This document shows positions 17,053 to 26,810 of a DNA stretch of 33,713 bases, in pieces (the first letter of the stretch is position 1; each line of letters opens with the position of its first letter). Source of the DNA: Clostridia bacterium (lineage in GTDB: Bacteria; Bacillota; Clostridia; Oscillospirales; QAMX01); the NCBI GenBank assembly GCA_017414715.1, contig JAFQKV010000116.1:1-33713 (forward strand), written 5' to 3'. The notes below the pieces were generated by a model. The model was not told the origin of the DNA. It searched no databases and saw only the letters and a program-made list of their open reading frames with translations. Both the position numbers and the translations under genes were made by a program.

Positions 17053-17932
17053 CTTCAACCTCCACTCCGTATGTATCAATATCCTCCGGAAGCTCCAGCG
17101 TCACGCGCCCGAGCTTGCCGGCGCGGAATTCATCCAGCAGGATATTTGCAAAACGTTCGGTATCCGGTACGCCGCCGGACAGGAGAAATCCGCGCTTTCT
17201 CGCGCAGTATTCCAGCATTTTGTCTCCCGGAAGACCGGCCTGCTCCGCGCCCATTTTGAAGCGGGCCAGCAGCCCCTCCGGGGCCACACGCAGAAGCGTA
17301 GGCAGAAAATGCATGGCCAGGGTCTCAACATCCAGGATCTGATCACGGACAGAGCCCGCAACAGCAAGATTCACGCCCACGCGCTCATCCTCAAATTTCG
17401 GCCAGAGCATGCCCGGGGTGTCCAGCATATCCACACCGCCGGCAAGCCGTACCCACTGACGGGAACGGGTAACACCGGGGCGGTCCTCCGCCCGGAGGAT
17501 CGCCTTGCCCGCGATGCGATTGATAAAGGTGGATTTTCCGACGTTGGGAACACCGAGGATCATGATGCGTACGGCGCGGCCGCTCTGCCCCTTTTCCTCA
17601 AAGCGAGTAAGCTTCTCCTTCAGTTTTTCACGAACGGCGGGTAAAAACTTTCCGCAGCCCTTGCCGCTTTTCGCGTCGGTCTCCACCACGGTCAGTCCCT
17701 GGGATTCAAAATAGGTGCGCCAACGGGCCGTCGCATTGGGATCCGCCTGATCCACGCGGTTGAGCACAACGATCCACGGGCGGCGGGAGCAAAGCTCCCA
17801 CAGATCGGGATTACGGGAGCTGATGGGCACACGGGCATCCACCACCTCCGCCACCAGATCCACCAGCGCAAGACTCTCTTCGATCTCGCGGCGGGTCTTG
17901 GCCATATGGCCTGGGTACCATTGGATCTTCAT
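17027..17932 (-). CDS. rbgA: Ribosome assembly GTPase RbgA/YlqF, 301 aa
   Basis: A circularly permuted GTPase required for 50S subunit maturation. The motif order is permuted as expected: G4 NRVDQAD (58-64, where NKxD is usual), G5 TDAKSGKG, then G1 GVPNVGKST (127-135) and G3 DTPGML. The start [12 protein letters not shown] is the family hallmark. An RNA-binding C-terminal domain follows. It sits 24 bp after lepB and overlaps rnhB, matching the common lepB-rbgA-rnhB order. Confidence 0.96.
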   Translation of the reverse strand: MKIQWYPGHMAKTRREIEESLALVDLVAEVVDARVPISSRNPDLWELCSRRPWIVVLNRVDQADPNATARWRTYFESQGLTVVETDAKSGKGCGKFLPAVREKLKEKLTRFEEKGQSGRAVRIMILGVPNVGKSTFINRIAGKAILRAEDRPGVTRSRQWVRLAGGVDMLDTPGMLWPKFEDERVGVNLAVAGSVRDQILDVETLAMHFLPTLLRVAPEGLLARFKMGAEQAGLPGDKMLEYCARKRGFLLSGGVPDTERFANILLDEFRAGKLGRVTLELPEDIDTYGVEVEDEQGSVDF

Positions 17933-17956
17933 ATCAAAACAATTCCTTAATCCATA

Positions 17957-18538
17957 TTATTCGCCCGCCCGGGGATTTCCGAAGGCGGAAATAGGCAGCA
18001 CCCGCAGCACCACCTGCCCGAGGATCCGCCGCTCATCGATGCAGCCGATACGGGAGTCCCGGCTGTCGGAGCTCTCGTTCCGGTTATCTCCCAGCACAAA
18101 GACACATCCCTCGGGGACAACGAGCGGGAAGGTGACATCATAGGATACCTTGGTCGGTGCGTTGATGTAGGTTTCTTCGAGAACCACACCGTCCACCCGA
18201 ACCTCATGGGTCTTGAAATTGATATCCACCAGCTGACCGCCGGTGGCGATGACGCGCTTGACGATGGGATAATCGAAATTTTCCGTTTTTGCGACGATGA
18301 TATCGCCGGGTTCGGGACTGTAGAACAGATCGGACACCAGCAGAAATTCGCCGTCGTGCAGTGTCGGCAGCATGGAATCCCCGTCAACGGTGCTGACACG
18401 CATGACAAAGGAAAAAAGCAGCACGATGACCACCAGCGCTGTTACCAGCGCCTCGGCCCAGTCATAAGCCCAGCCGGAAAATCCGGCAGTATTCTCCTTA
18501 CCTGCGGCGGGTTCAGTATTTTCAGTCTGAAAAAGCAT
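17957..18538 (-). CDS. lepB: Signal peptidase I, 193 aa
   Basis: A membrane serine protease that removes signal peptides from exported proteins. One N-terminal membrane helix (about 28-46) precedes the nucleophile Ser55 in VDGDSMLPTL. The general base is Lys94 in YPIVKRVIATGG. GCVFVLGDNRNESSDSRDSR is the conserved block near the end. AAAGGAG is 7 bp before the ATG. It is the first gene of the leftward operon. Confidence 0.96.
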   Translation of the reverse strand: MLFQTENTEPAAGKENTAGFSGWAYDWAEALVTALVVIVLLFSFVMRVSTVDGDSMLPTLHDGEFLLVSDLFYSPEPGDIIVAKTENFDYPIVKRVIATGGQLVDINFKTHEVRVDGVVLEETYINAPTKVSYDVTFPLVVPEGCVFVLGDNRNESSDSRDSRIGCIDERRILGQVVLRVLPISAFGNPRAGE

Positions 18539-18578
18539 AACAAAGCTCCTTTGGAAAAGACCTATATTCCTTCATATC

Positions 18579-18607
18579 ATTATATCATATACCGCAAAAA
18601 ATGCCAA
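18579..18607 (-). promoter_or_regulatory. Promoter of the lepB-rbgA-rnhB-yraN-dipeptidase-thrC operon
   Basis: TTGGCA (18602-18607), a 17-bp spacer, then TATAAT (18579-18584) on the minus strand, about 40 bp before the lepB start. Confidence 0.75.
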
Positions 18608-18636
18608 GGCTTTTTTACCGTCTTTATGCGCAACAA

Positions 18637-18663
18637 TGCCCCGACTCCAAATGAATCGGGGCA
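18637..18663 (-). terminator. Terminator-like hairpin after the DnaI-like gene
   Basis: TGCCCCGA (18637-18644) pairs with TCGGGGCA (18656-18663) around an 11-nt loop. On the minus strand it is followed by TTGTTGCG, a short T-rich run. It separates the primosome pair from the lepB operon. Confidence 0.6.
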
Positions 18664-18678
18664 CTGCAAGCAATATGT

Positions 18679-19638
18679 TCAGTCTCCTCTTCGCATACCG
18701 CCAAGAAAAATCAGATTCGTATAGTCATTGCGGATGCGGCCTGCCGTCTGGGGCATATAACGCGAGGAAAGCTCGGCTGCCGAAAGTTCTGAGAGGATGA
18801 CGGTGGACTTTCCCGCCGTATGTCTCGTGCTGAGCAGATTATAGATTGCCGGGCCGGAGAAGGCAGAATTCATCTCGCAGCCAAGATCGTCCAGTACCAG
18901 CAGATCACAATCAAAATAAGCCTGCACGGCGGCATCGGTCTGCTCGTCACCGCGGCCGAAGCGCTGGGCTTCAAAATCGGCACAGAGGTTGAAGGCCGTC
19001 TGATACTCCACAGAGAAGCCCCGCTCCGCAGCGCGGCGCGCCGCAGCCGCCGCAAGATAGGACTTTCCGCAGGAGGAAGGTCCCATCAAATAAAGATTCT
19101 CGTGGGAGGAATCAAATTTTTCCGCAAAGGTACGCATAACACGGGCGTTGGTCTCCGCCGCCGCCCGGGGCGAAACCCCCAGCTCCGGATCCTCGGCCGA
19201 TGAGAACATCTGCGGCTTGAAGTTTTCAAAAGTTCCGGCAGGAAGCCTGTCCGAAAGGTACGCCAGGGTCTGCCGTATGTATTCCTTGCGGAAGCATTCG
19301 CAAAAACCGCCGTCGGGCAGATATCCTGTATCTCCGCACGCATCGCATGCATCCGCTTTCGGCTCGGTCAGTCCCGCCTTTTGCAGCAGGCGGGCGCGGT
19401 CGGCACGAAGCTCGGCGGCACGTGCCTTGATCTCCGCAAGGCGGCGGGCACTGTCGGCCTCAAAGACGCTGCGGGCGATCTCCACGCCAAGGGTACGCAG
19501 CGCACCGTCGATCGGTTCGATCTCCGGGCAGGCGGCGTACAGTGCCTGCTGTCGCTGCAGCTGCAGACTGTCACTCATACGACGTCTTTCTTCAAATATC
19601 GCACGGGTTTTTGTAAGAATTCTGCGATCGGGCGTCAT
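18679..19638 (-). CDS. DnaI/DnaC-like replicative helicase loader ATPase, 319 aa
   Basis: An AAA+ ATPase of the helicase-loader type. An N-terminal helical region is followed by a probable zinc site CDACGDTGYLPDGGFCECF (about 98-116), as in DnaI-like proteins. The P-loop GPSSCGKS (186-193, Lys192) precedes Walker B LLVLDDLG and a C-terminal sensor region with GRIRNDYTNLIFLGG. It should load DnaB-type helicase during initiation or restart. Its start overlaps the upstream DnaD-like stop as ATGA, so the two are made together and probably act together. Confidence 0.88.
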   Translation of the reverse strand: MTPDRRILTKTRAIFEERRRMSDSLQLQRQQALYAACPEIEPIDGALRTLGVEIARSVFEADSARRLAEIKARAAELRADRARLLQKAGLTEPKADACDACGDTGYLPDGGFCECFRKEYIRQTLAYLSDRLPAGTFENFKPQMFSSAEDPELGVSPRAAAETNARVMRTFAEKFDSSHENLYLMGPSSCGKSYLAAAAARRAAERGFSVEYQTAFNLCADFEAQRFGRGDEQTDAAVQAYFDCDLLVLDDLGCEMNSAFSGPAIYNLLSTRHTAGKSTVILSELSAAELSSRYMPQTAGRIRNDYTNLIFLGGMRRGD

Positions 19639-20564
19639 TTGTCCTCTCCTCCGCCGGCGCGCTCCATATTGCGCCGCATGATCTCACGGCGGCGCTCCAG
19701 CTCATCTCCGGTCTTCTGCGGGGCTGCAGGCTTCTGCTTTTTCGAGCCTTCCTCCCGCTGTATATCAGCTATGGTGCGCAGTCCCTTGGATATCCAGCTG
19801 CGCAGAATGGAATCGGCATAGTTCCATTTCAAAAGTCCGGTCTTTGCCACCGTCAGGTCACAGGCATGCATCAGGACCTCGGTGGGAAGACCGCTGTCCA
19901 GCCATGCGGCAACAGTCTTCTGCACGGCGGGGGTGGTGGAAAAGATGCCGAGATCCCGCAGGAAATTCTGCACCTTCGTCTGGGTCTCCGTCTCACGGCG
20001 GATGTAGGCATCTGCCTTTTCCGGCGAGTCGATCCCCTCACGCTCCCAGAGCACCGCCGCCTTTTCCACCTGATACATGGTGGCACGGCGACCGGTCACA
20101 CCGCCGGGATCCGCCTTGTCGGCACAAAAACGCAAGAGCAGCGGCACCGTCTCCGCCATCAGGCCGTAGCGGTCACACACCCGCATGAGGGTCACGGTAT
20201 CCGAGGGCGTCAGTGTCCGTCCGAGGGTCTGCTCCGCATAGGAAAGCAGCCAGTTGAAATAATCGTCGGTCTCGCGGCGCACCAGCACGTCCTTAGTCGT
20301 CATCGGTGTCTCTGCCTTCGGCTCGGTATTCTCTTCCCCTCCGGGACAGAGGCCGGCCCGCACGAGAGCCGCGTAGGCGGCATCCACCGCGGAGCGGGGC
20401 AGGGAAAGCCGTGCCGCAGCGGTATCGCGGCTTATATCGCCGGAATTTGCAAGCAAAAGCCACAGACGCGCCGCATTTCCGTCCGGCTCACAGATCAGCT
20501 TCTCGCAGGTCTTTTTATCCACGACAATGCCGTCGGGTCTGCGGATCCGCAACTCGTTTGCCAC
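19635..20564 (-). CDS. DnaD/DnaB-domain primosome protein, 309 aa
   Basis: The N-terminal part looks like a winged-helix domain (ARLWLLLANSGDISRDTAAARLSLPRS). Two helical DnaD-type domains follow (about 95-180 and 195-275), ending in the typical YADSILRSWISKGLRTIADIQ-like segment. A basic, charged C-terminal tail is present. Such proteins remodel DNA and recruit the helicase loader at oriC or stalled forks. It starts with GTG at 20564, after GGAGGGAG. Pairing with the DnaI-like gene supports the role. Confidence 0.88.
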   Translation of the reverse strand: MANELRIRRPDGIVVDKKTCEKLICEPDGNAARLWLLLANSGDISRDTAAARLSLPRSAVDAAYAALVRAGLCPGGEENTEPKAETPMTTKDVLVRRETDDYFNWLLSYAEQTLGRTLTPSDTVTLMRVCDRYGLMAETVPLLLRFCADKADPGGVTGRRATMYQVEKAAVLWEREGIDSPEKADAYIRRETETQTKVQNFLRDLGIFSTTPAVQKTVAAWLDSGLPTEVLMHACDLTVAKTGLLKWNYADSILRSWISKGLRTIADIQREEGSKKQKPAAPQKTGDELERRREIMRRNMERAGGGEDK

Positions 20565-20596
20565 AGGCTCTCCCTCCTTTTCTGAAGTTCCTGTTT

Positions 20597-20625
20597 ATTG
20601 TAACACGCATTTCTCTCTTTTGCAA
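20597..20625 (-). promoter_or_regulatory. Promoter of the DnaD-DnaI-like operon
   Basis: TTGCAA (20620-20625), 17 bp, TACAAT (20597-20602) on the minus strand, about 33 bp before the GTG start. Confidence 0.7.
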
Positions 20626-20706
20626 CCACGCAGCCCTTTCCAAACGGGCCATTTTATGATAAAATAGCTCATCTTCAGAAATGCGGCAAAACGGGAGGAA
20701 TTTCAG

Positions 20707-21447
20707 ATGGTCATCGATCCACAGCGCATGTCCGAAGCCGTACGTGCCAAGCTCTGCGCCGAACGATGCAATGACGGCATCGGCACGTTGGGCGAAAAGA
20801 CCATGCACGCCGCTCTGAAAGCAGCTATCGAGCCCCGCACCGAATGCCACGAGATCCCCGTCGGCCGATACGTAGCGGATATTTTGAACGAAGACGGCAT
20901 CACAGAGATCCAGACCGGCGGCTTCTATCCTCTGCGGGACAAGCTCGCCGCATACCTGCCCGAACACACCGTCCGGGTGGTCTGTCCGATTCCGGCGGTG
21001 AAGATGATTTGCTGGATCGACGAACAAACCGGTGCCGTCACCCCGCCGCGCAAAAGCCCGCTTACCGGAACCTACTTCAACATATTCCGTGAGCTTGGGT
21101 ATATCCGGCATCTCATCCCAAACGAGCGGCTGCACATCTGTCCGGTACTGCTCTCGGTCACCGATTATCGTCTGCTCAACGGCTGGAGCCGTGACCGCAA
21201 GCGCGGATCCGGGCGTTACGAGCGCATCCCGCAAGAGGTTCTCGGATGCTGTGATCTCTGCACACCGGCAGACTATGCGGCCCTTCTCCCCGATCTTCCG
21301 GAGACATTTACCGCAAAGCAGTTGGCTGCGGATGCACACATCCGTCTTCCCGCCGCACAGAATGCGGTTCGCGTGCTCTGCCATATCGGCGTGCTTGAAA
21401 AATGCGGAAAGGCAGGCCGTGCCTACCTCTACCGACGTCTGATTTGA
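20707..21447 (+). CDS. Conserved protein of unknown function with nuclease-like N-terminal pattern, 246 aa
   Basis: I do not recognise a named function. The first 75 residues show GEKTMHAALK (Glu30), HEIPVGRYVADIL (Asp58) and ITEIQT (Glu67-Ile-Gln69). This E...D...ExQ spacing resembles PD-(D/E)XK nuclease folds. A middle segment has TVRVVCPIP and a WIDEQTG...RRKSP-like stretch, then LNGWSRDRKRGSGRYERIP. The last 60 residues (FTAKQLAADAHIRLPAAQNAVRVLCHIGVLEKCGKAGRAYLY) look like a winged helix. GGAGG sits 7 bp before the ATG. It is divergent from the primosome operon and 31 bp upstream of trmL. A DNA- or RNA-processing role is inference. Confidence 0.75.
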   Translation: MVIDPQRMSEAVRAKLCAERCNDGIGTLGEKTMHAALKAAIEPRTECHEIPVGRYVADILNEDGITEIQTGGFYPLRDKLAAYLPEHTVRVVCPIPAVKMICWIDEQTGAVTPPRKSPLTGTYFNIFRELGYIRHLIPNERLHICPVLLSVTDYRLLNGWSRDRKRGSGRYERIPQEVLGCCDLCTPADYAALLPDLPETFTAKQLAADAHIRLPAAQNAVRVLCHIGVLEKCGKAGRAYLYRRLI

Positions 21448-21478
21448 CTTAAATAATGTAAGGAGAATTCATTCCGTT

Positions 21479-22000
21479 ATGCTTCACCTCGTACTTGTCT
21501 GCCCGGAGATCCCGCAAAACACGGGCAATATCGCCCGTACCTGCGCCGTCACCGGCTGCGTGCTTCACCTGGTCGGACCCCTGGGCTTTGAGATCGACGA
21601 CCGTAAGCTCAAGCGCGCAGGATTGGATTACTGGCATCTGCTGGATATTCGCCGCTACGAAAGCCTTGCGGAGTATCTTGCCGCCTGGCCGGATGCCCGC
21701 CGCTGGTATGCCACCACCAAGGGATGCCTGTGTTATGCAGATGCCGGGTATGCCGACGAAGACCACATTCTTTTCGGTCGGGAGACCGCGGGACTTCCGG
21801 AAGATCTTTTAAAGAGCGATCTTTCACACTGCATCCGGATCCCCCAGATATCCGAAGCCCGCAGCCTCAATCTGTCCAATTCCGTCGCCATCGTTGCCTA
21901 CGAGGCGCTTCGGCAGCTTTCCTTCCCCGGCATGCAGCGCACCGGAAGCCTCGCCGAGAGCGCTGCGGGAGTAAATCGTACGGATACGGCAAAAATATAG
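21479..22000 (+). CDS. trmL: tRNA (cytidine(34)-2'-O)-methyltransferase TrmL, 173 aa
   Basis: A SPOUT-class enzyme that uses S-adenosylmethionine to methylate the 2'-OH of the wobble base in certain leucine tRNAs. PEIPQNTGNIARTCA, FGRETAGLP and IPQISEARSLNLSNSVAIVAYEALRQ form the trefoil-knot cofactor site. The core is about 155 residues; the last 18 form a variable tail. The AGGAG site is 13 bp from the ATG, longer than usual. It is probably cotranscribed with the upstream unknown gene. Confidence 0.94.
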   Translation: MLHLVLVCPEIPQNTGNIARTCAVTGCVLHLVGPLGFEIDDRKLKRAGLDYWHLLDIRRYESLAEYLAAWPDARRWYATTKGCLCYADAGYADEDHILFGRETAGLPEDLLKSDLSHCIRIPQISEARSLNLSNSVAIVAYEALRQLSFPGMQRTGSLAESAAGVNRTDTAKI

Positions 22001-22030
22001 ATACATTTTTAACAAAAGCGGCTCTTTTTC

Positions 22031-22053
22031 TCACACCCGGTTGTGTGATTTTT
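22031..22053 (+). terminator. Rho-independent terminator after trmL
   Basis: TCACAC and GTGTGA pair around a 6-nt loop and are followed by TTTTT. Confidence 0.75.
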
Positions 22054-22093
22054 ACGATACCGCAAATCAATATGATTTTTTGTACTTTTCCTA

Positions 22094-22122
22094 TTGAAAT
22101 TCGGGTCAATTTGTCATATAAT
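22094..22122 (+). promoter_or_regulatory. Promoter of the pgk-tpiA-gpmI-secG cluster
   Basis: TTGAAA (22094-22099), 17 bp, TATAAT (22117-22122). Predicted start near 22129. Confidence 0.8.
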
Positions 22123-22132
22123 TTATACGTTG

Positions 22133-22151
22133 CCCTCTGCCCGTGCAGGGG
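22133..22151 (+). promoter_or_regulatory. Hairpin at the extreme 5' end of the pgk mRNA
   Basis: CCCTCTGC and GCAGGGG pair (7 bp, one bulged T) around CCGT. The stem begins about 4 nt from the predicted transcript start, where such stems typically protect mRNA from 5'-end-dependent decay. The ribosome site (AAAGGAG) lies 35 nt further on and is free. Confidence 0.5.
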
Positions 22152-22191
22152 AAACCGAATTCAGTCAATTTAATCAAAGGAGATTGTTTAC

Positions 22192-23391
22192 ATGGATTAC
22201 AACAAGAAAAGCATCGAAGACATTGAAGTAGCCGGCAAGCGCGTACTCGTCCGCTGCGACTTCAACGTTCCCATGAAGGATGGCAAGATCACCAGCGACA
22301 AGCGTATCGTTGAGGCTCTTCCCACCATCAAGTACCTTCTGTCCCAGAACTGCCGCGTCGTTCTCTGCTCCCACATGGGCAAGCCCAAGGGTGAGATCGT
22401 TGCCAAGTATTCCCTCGCTCCCGTTGCCGCCCGTCTGACCGAGCTGCTCGGCACCGAGGTCGTTCTCGCAAACGATATCATCGGCGAGGATGCCAAGGCT
22501 AAGGCTGCCGCCCTCGAGTGCGGTCACGCCATGCTGCTGGAGAACGTCCGCTTTGATAAGCGCGAGGAGAAGAACGATCCCGAGTTCTCCAAGGAGCTTG
22601 CTTCCTTCGGCGAGATCTTCGTCAACGATGCCTTCGGCACCGCACACCGCGCTCACGCCTCCACCGCCGGTGTTGCCGACTATCTGCCCGCCGTCTGCGG
22701 CTACCTGATCCAGAAGGAGATCGGCATCATGGGTAAGGCTCTTGCCAACCCCGACCGTCCCTTCGTTGCCATCCTCGGCGGCGCCAAGGTCTCCGACAAG
22801 CTCAATGTTATCAACAATCTCCTCACCAAGGTCGATACCCTCATCATCGGCGGCGGTATGTCCTACACCTTCCTCGCCGCTCAGGGCAAGTGCGTCGGCC
22901 AGTCCCTGCTCGATTCCGAGAAGATCGACTACTGCAAGGATATGCTCGCCAAGGCCGAGAAGGCCGGTGTTGAGCTGCTCCTGCCCATCGACACCGTCGT
23001 CACCGAATCCTTCCCCGATCCCATCGATGCCGAGATCCCCGTTGAGACCGTCTGCTCCTGCGCGATCCCCGAGAACAAGATGGGCCTTGATATCGGCGAG
23101 AAGACCCGCGAGAAGTTCGCTGCTGCCGTGAAGGCTGCCAAGACCGTTGTCTGGAACGGCCCCATGGGTGTCTTTGAGAACCCCGTCCTCGCCCGCGGCA
23201 CCAACGCTGTTGCCTGCGCCCTCGCCGAGAGCGATGCCACCAGCATCGTCGGCGGCGGTGACTCCGCTGCTGCCTGCGAGCAGCTCGGCTATGCCGACCG
23301 CATCACCCACATCTCCACCGGCGGCGGCGCCTCCCTGGAGTTCCTCGAAGGTCTCGAGCTGCCCGGCATCGCCTGCCTGCTGGATAAGTAA
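22192..23391 (+). CDS. pgk: Phosphoglycerate kinase, 399 aa
   Basis: Transfers phosphate from 1,3-bisphosphoglycerate to ADP in glycolysis. The signature [16 protein letters not shown] is near the N-terminus, with [21 protein letters not shown], the hinge [10 protein letters not shown] and the C-terminal nucleotide loop GGGDSAAA. Standard length. Codons are overwhelmingly C-ending, as in very highly expressed genes. The ATG at 22192 is 8 bp after AAAGGAG. First gene of the glycolytic cluster. Confidence 0.98.
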   Translation: MDYNKKSIEDIEVAGKRVLVRCDFNVPMKDGKITSDKRIVEALPTIKYLLSQNCRVVLCSHMGKPKGEIVAKYSLAPVAARLTELLGTEVVLANDIIGEDAKAKAAALECGHAMLLENVRFDKREEKNDPEFSKELASFGEIFVNDAFGTAHRAHASTAGVADYLPAVCGYLIQKEIGIMGKALANPDRPFVAILGGAKVSDKLNVINNLLTKVDTLIIGGGMSYTFLAAQGKCVGQSLLDSEKIDYCKDMLAKAEKAGVELLLPIDTVVTESFPDPIDAEIPVETVCSCAIPENKMGLDIGEKTREKFAAAVKAAKTVVWNGPMGVFENPVLARGTNAVACALAESDATSIVGGGDSAAACEQLGYADRITHISTGGGASLEFLEGLELPGIACLLDK

Positions 23392-23417
23392 TTCAGCTCA
23401 TAGCGCATACCTCTTCC

Positions 23418-23456
23418 CCGGCGCGGCGAAGTCCGGCAACGCTCTTCGCCCGCCGG
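23418..23456 (+). other. Large GC-rich hairpin between pgk and tpiA
   Basis: CCGGCGCGGCGAAG (23418-23431) pairs with CTTCGCCCGCCGG (23444-23456) over 13 bp with one bulged C and a 12-nt loop. There is no T run after it, so it is not a classic terminator. It most likely blocks exonucleases or marks a processing site between the two reading frames. Confidence 0.6.
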
Positions 23457-23505
23457 TCAAATTACGCAAATCAATTTTCTTCACATAAAAAAGGAGTACT
23501 CTCTT

Positions 23506-24276
23506 ATGAACCGTGCCTATCGCAAGACCATCATCGCCGGCAACTGGAAGATGAACAAGACCCCCGCCGAGACCCGCGCCCTCATCAACGAGCTCCGTCC
23601 TCTCGTGCAGCGCACCAAGTGGTGTGAGACCGTTGTCTGCGTTCCCTTTGTCGACCTTCCCAATGCCATCAAGGCTGTCCGCGGCTGCCGCATCTCCGTC
23701 GGTGCCCAGAACATGCACTACGAGGCTTCCGGTGCCTACACCGGTGAGGTTTCCGCCGAGATGCTGACCTCTCTGGGTGTCAAGTATGTCATCATCGGCC
23801 ACAGCGAACGCCGTCAGTACTTCGGCGAGACCAACGAAACCGTCAACAAGAAGGTTCTCGCTGCCGGTGCCGCCGGTCTTCGTCCCATCCTCTGCGTCGG
23901 CGAGAGCCTTGAGGAACGCGAGGCCGACATCACAAACGAGGTCATCACCACCCAGCTCAAGATTGCCCTTCGCGACGTTGATGCTGCTGCCATGAAGAAG
24001 ATCGTCATCGCCTACGAGCCCATCTGGGCCATCGGCACCGGCAAGACTGCCACCTCCGATCAGGCCGAGGAGATCTGCAACCTCATCCGCGCCTTCGTCC
24101 GCAGCAAGTACGGTGCCCGTGTCGCCCGTGCCGTTTCCATCCTCTACGGCGGCTCCATGAAGGCCTCCAACGCAGCCGAGCTTCTCTCCAAGCCCGATGT
24201 CGACGGCGGTCTCATCGGCGGCGCTTCCCTGAAGGCCTCCGACTTTTCTGAGATCGTTCACGCTGCCAATCAGTAA
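23506..24276 (+). CDS. tpiA: Triosephosphate isomerase, 256 aa
   Basis: Interconverts dihydroxyacetone phosphate and glyceraldehyde 3-phosphate. GNWKMNK (Asn13, Lys15), IIGHSERR (catalytic His) and AYEPIWAIGTGK (catalytic Glu) are intact, and ILYGGSMKASNA is the phosphate-binding end. Standard length. AAAGGAG lies about 10 bp before the ATG. Codon use matches pgk. Confidence 0.98.
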   Translation: MNRAYRKTIIAGNWKMNKTPAETRALINELRPLVQRTKWCETVVCVPFVDLPNAIKAVRGCRISVGAQNMHYEASGAYTGEVSAEMLTSLGVKYVIIGHSERRQYFGETNETVNKKVLAAGAAGLRPILCVGESLEEREADITNEVITTQLKIALRDVDAAAMKKIVIAYEPIWAIGTGKTATSDQAEEICNLIRAFVRSKYGARVARAVSILYGGSMKASNAAELLSKPDVDGGLIGGASLKASDFSEIVHAANQ

Positions 24277-24316
24277 TTATCATGCCTGCAAAGGCAAAAG
24301 AAAGGTGAGTTAACCT

Positions 24317-25831
<1,515 letters not shown>

Positions 25832-25864
25832 CGGTTATCAATCTATAGAAAGGATCCGACAGAT

Positions 25865-26104
25865 ATGAATACCATCGTTCTTATTCTCTCCATCCTCGAG
25901 GTCGTCCTCTCCGTCTTCCTCGTTGGTACCATCATCTTCCAGAGCGGCAAGAGCGAGCGCCTCGGTTCCATCACCGGTGCTGCCGAGTCCCTCATGGGCG
26001 ACAAGAACAAGTCCACCGCCTGGGACGAGCGTCTCTCCAAGATCACCACCATCGTTTCCATCGTCTTCCTGCTCAACGCATTTATCCTCAGCCTGCTGAA
26101 CTGA
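25865..26104 (+). CDS. secG: Preprotein translocase subunit SecG, 79 aa
   Basis: A small SecYEG partner that aids protein export. Two membrane helices (about 3-23 and 57-77) flank a polar loop with FQSGKSERLGSITGAAESLMG, the usual SecG connecting motif. AGAAAGGA precedes the ATG. It ends the glycolytic cluster; secG beside these genes is common in clostridia, probably by sharing a strong promoter. Confidence 0.94.
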   Translation: MNTIVLILSILEVVLSVFLVGTIIFQSGKSERLGSITGAAESLMGDKNKSTAWDERLSKITTIVSIVFLLNAFILSLLN

Positions 26105-26123
26105 TTTCCCACAAAGCAAAAGA

Positions 26124-26155
26124 ACGGCCTGTGAGTTTCACAGGCCGTTTTTATT
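26124..26155. terminator. Bidirectional terminator between secG and the nucleotidyltransferase gene
   Basis: A perfect 11-bp stem ACGGCCTGTGA/TCACAGGCCGT with a 3-nt loop is followed by TTTTATT on the plus strand and by TTCTTTTG on the minus strand. It separates convergent genes. Confidence 0.92.
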
Positions 26156-26774
26156 ATTTCGTCTTCTTCCGCAGATCTCTGATATACGATATCCAGTCAT
26201 TCAGGCTTTCATAACTGAAATCTTTAAGTGCCTTTTCATAATACAGGAAGGCCGTCGGCTGCTTTTCCTGCATCCACAGCAGCGTCTTTTTGGGGCCGAA
26301 ATAGTGTTGGCGTACCGCATCACAGAAGATTTCGAGACTGTCAACCAGCAGCCAATGCCACCGGAACATCCCTTCAGCATCGCCGCGTCCGGCGCGCTCA
26401 CACATCTTTACACACCAGTCAATATCGCATTGGATTTCCGCTTCGGTCTTCTGCGGGCGCTCGCGCAGGTATTGAAGCACTTGCAGCTGTAGATTTTTCC
26501 CCATGTCATCGGTGTCGATGAGGATTTTTCCGTCAAAGATGCGAATGAGATCCTCGCAGCTATATGCTCCGTCAAAAAAAGAAACCGGATATACAAAAAC
26601 ATCCAGTCGAACACCTGCAACACATGCGGTGTCATGGATCTGCCCGTTACCGCGCCAGATCACCAGGGCATCAAAATCGCTGTTCAGATTGTTGGTACCG
26701 TTTGCGTAGGATCCGTAAACAATGAGTGACAGCGGATCATATTTTTCTTTAATATACGCTACAATCGCCTGCAT
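26154..26774 (-). CDS. Pol-beta superfamily nucleotidyltransferase-domain protein, 206 aa
   Basis: The N-terminal domain shows the minimal nucleotidyltransferase pattern YGSYANGTNNLNSDFDALV (Gly21-Ser22, Asp33, Asp35), with a third acidic strand RLDVFVYP. The C-terminal half is helical (DIDWCVKMCERA, WHWLLVDSLEIFCDAVRQHYF), like the HEPN-type or KNTase C-domain fused to such enzymes. It may adenylylate a small molecule, antibiotic or toxin partner; the substrate cannot be told. ATG 26774, with GAGGTG 6 bp upstream, is preferred to the GTG three codons earlier. Last gene of the glycerate kinase group. Confidence 0.82.
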   Translation of the reverse strand: MQAIVAYIKEKYDPLSLIVYGSYANGTNNLNSDFDALVIWRGNGQIHDTACVAGVRLDVFVYPVSFFDGAYSCEDLIRIFDGKILIDTDDMGKNLQLQVLQYLRERPQKTEAEIQCDIDWCVKMCERAGRGDAEGMFRWHWLLVDSLEIFCDAVRQHYFGPKKTLLWMQEKQPTAFLYYEKALKDFSYESLNDWISYIRDLRKKTK

Positions 26775-26810
26775 GCAGCTCACCTCTTTTCATATTCGCA
26801 CAGCAAATAT

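Noticed and set aside
19043..19083. Apparently degenerate Walker A (GPSSCGKS) in the helicase loader
   Set aside because: It still fits the GxxxxGK[ST] consensus, so loss of ATP binding is not supported.
20515..21384. 289-codon minus-strand frame opposite the unknown nuclease-like gene
   Set aside because: The plus-strand frame has a GGAGG ribosome site and coherent motifs; the minus frame overlaps the start of the DnaD-like gene and has none.
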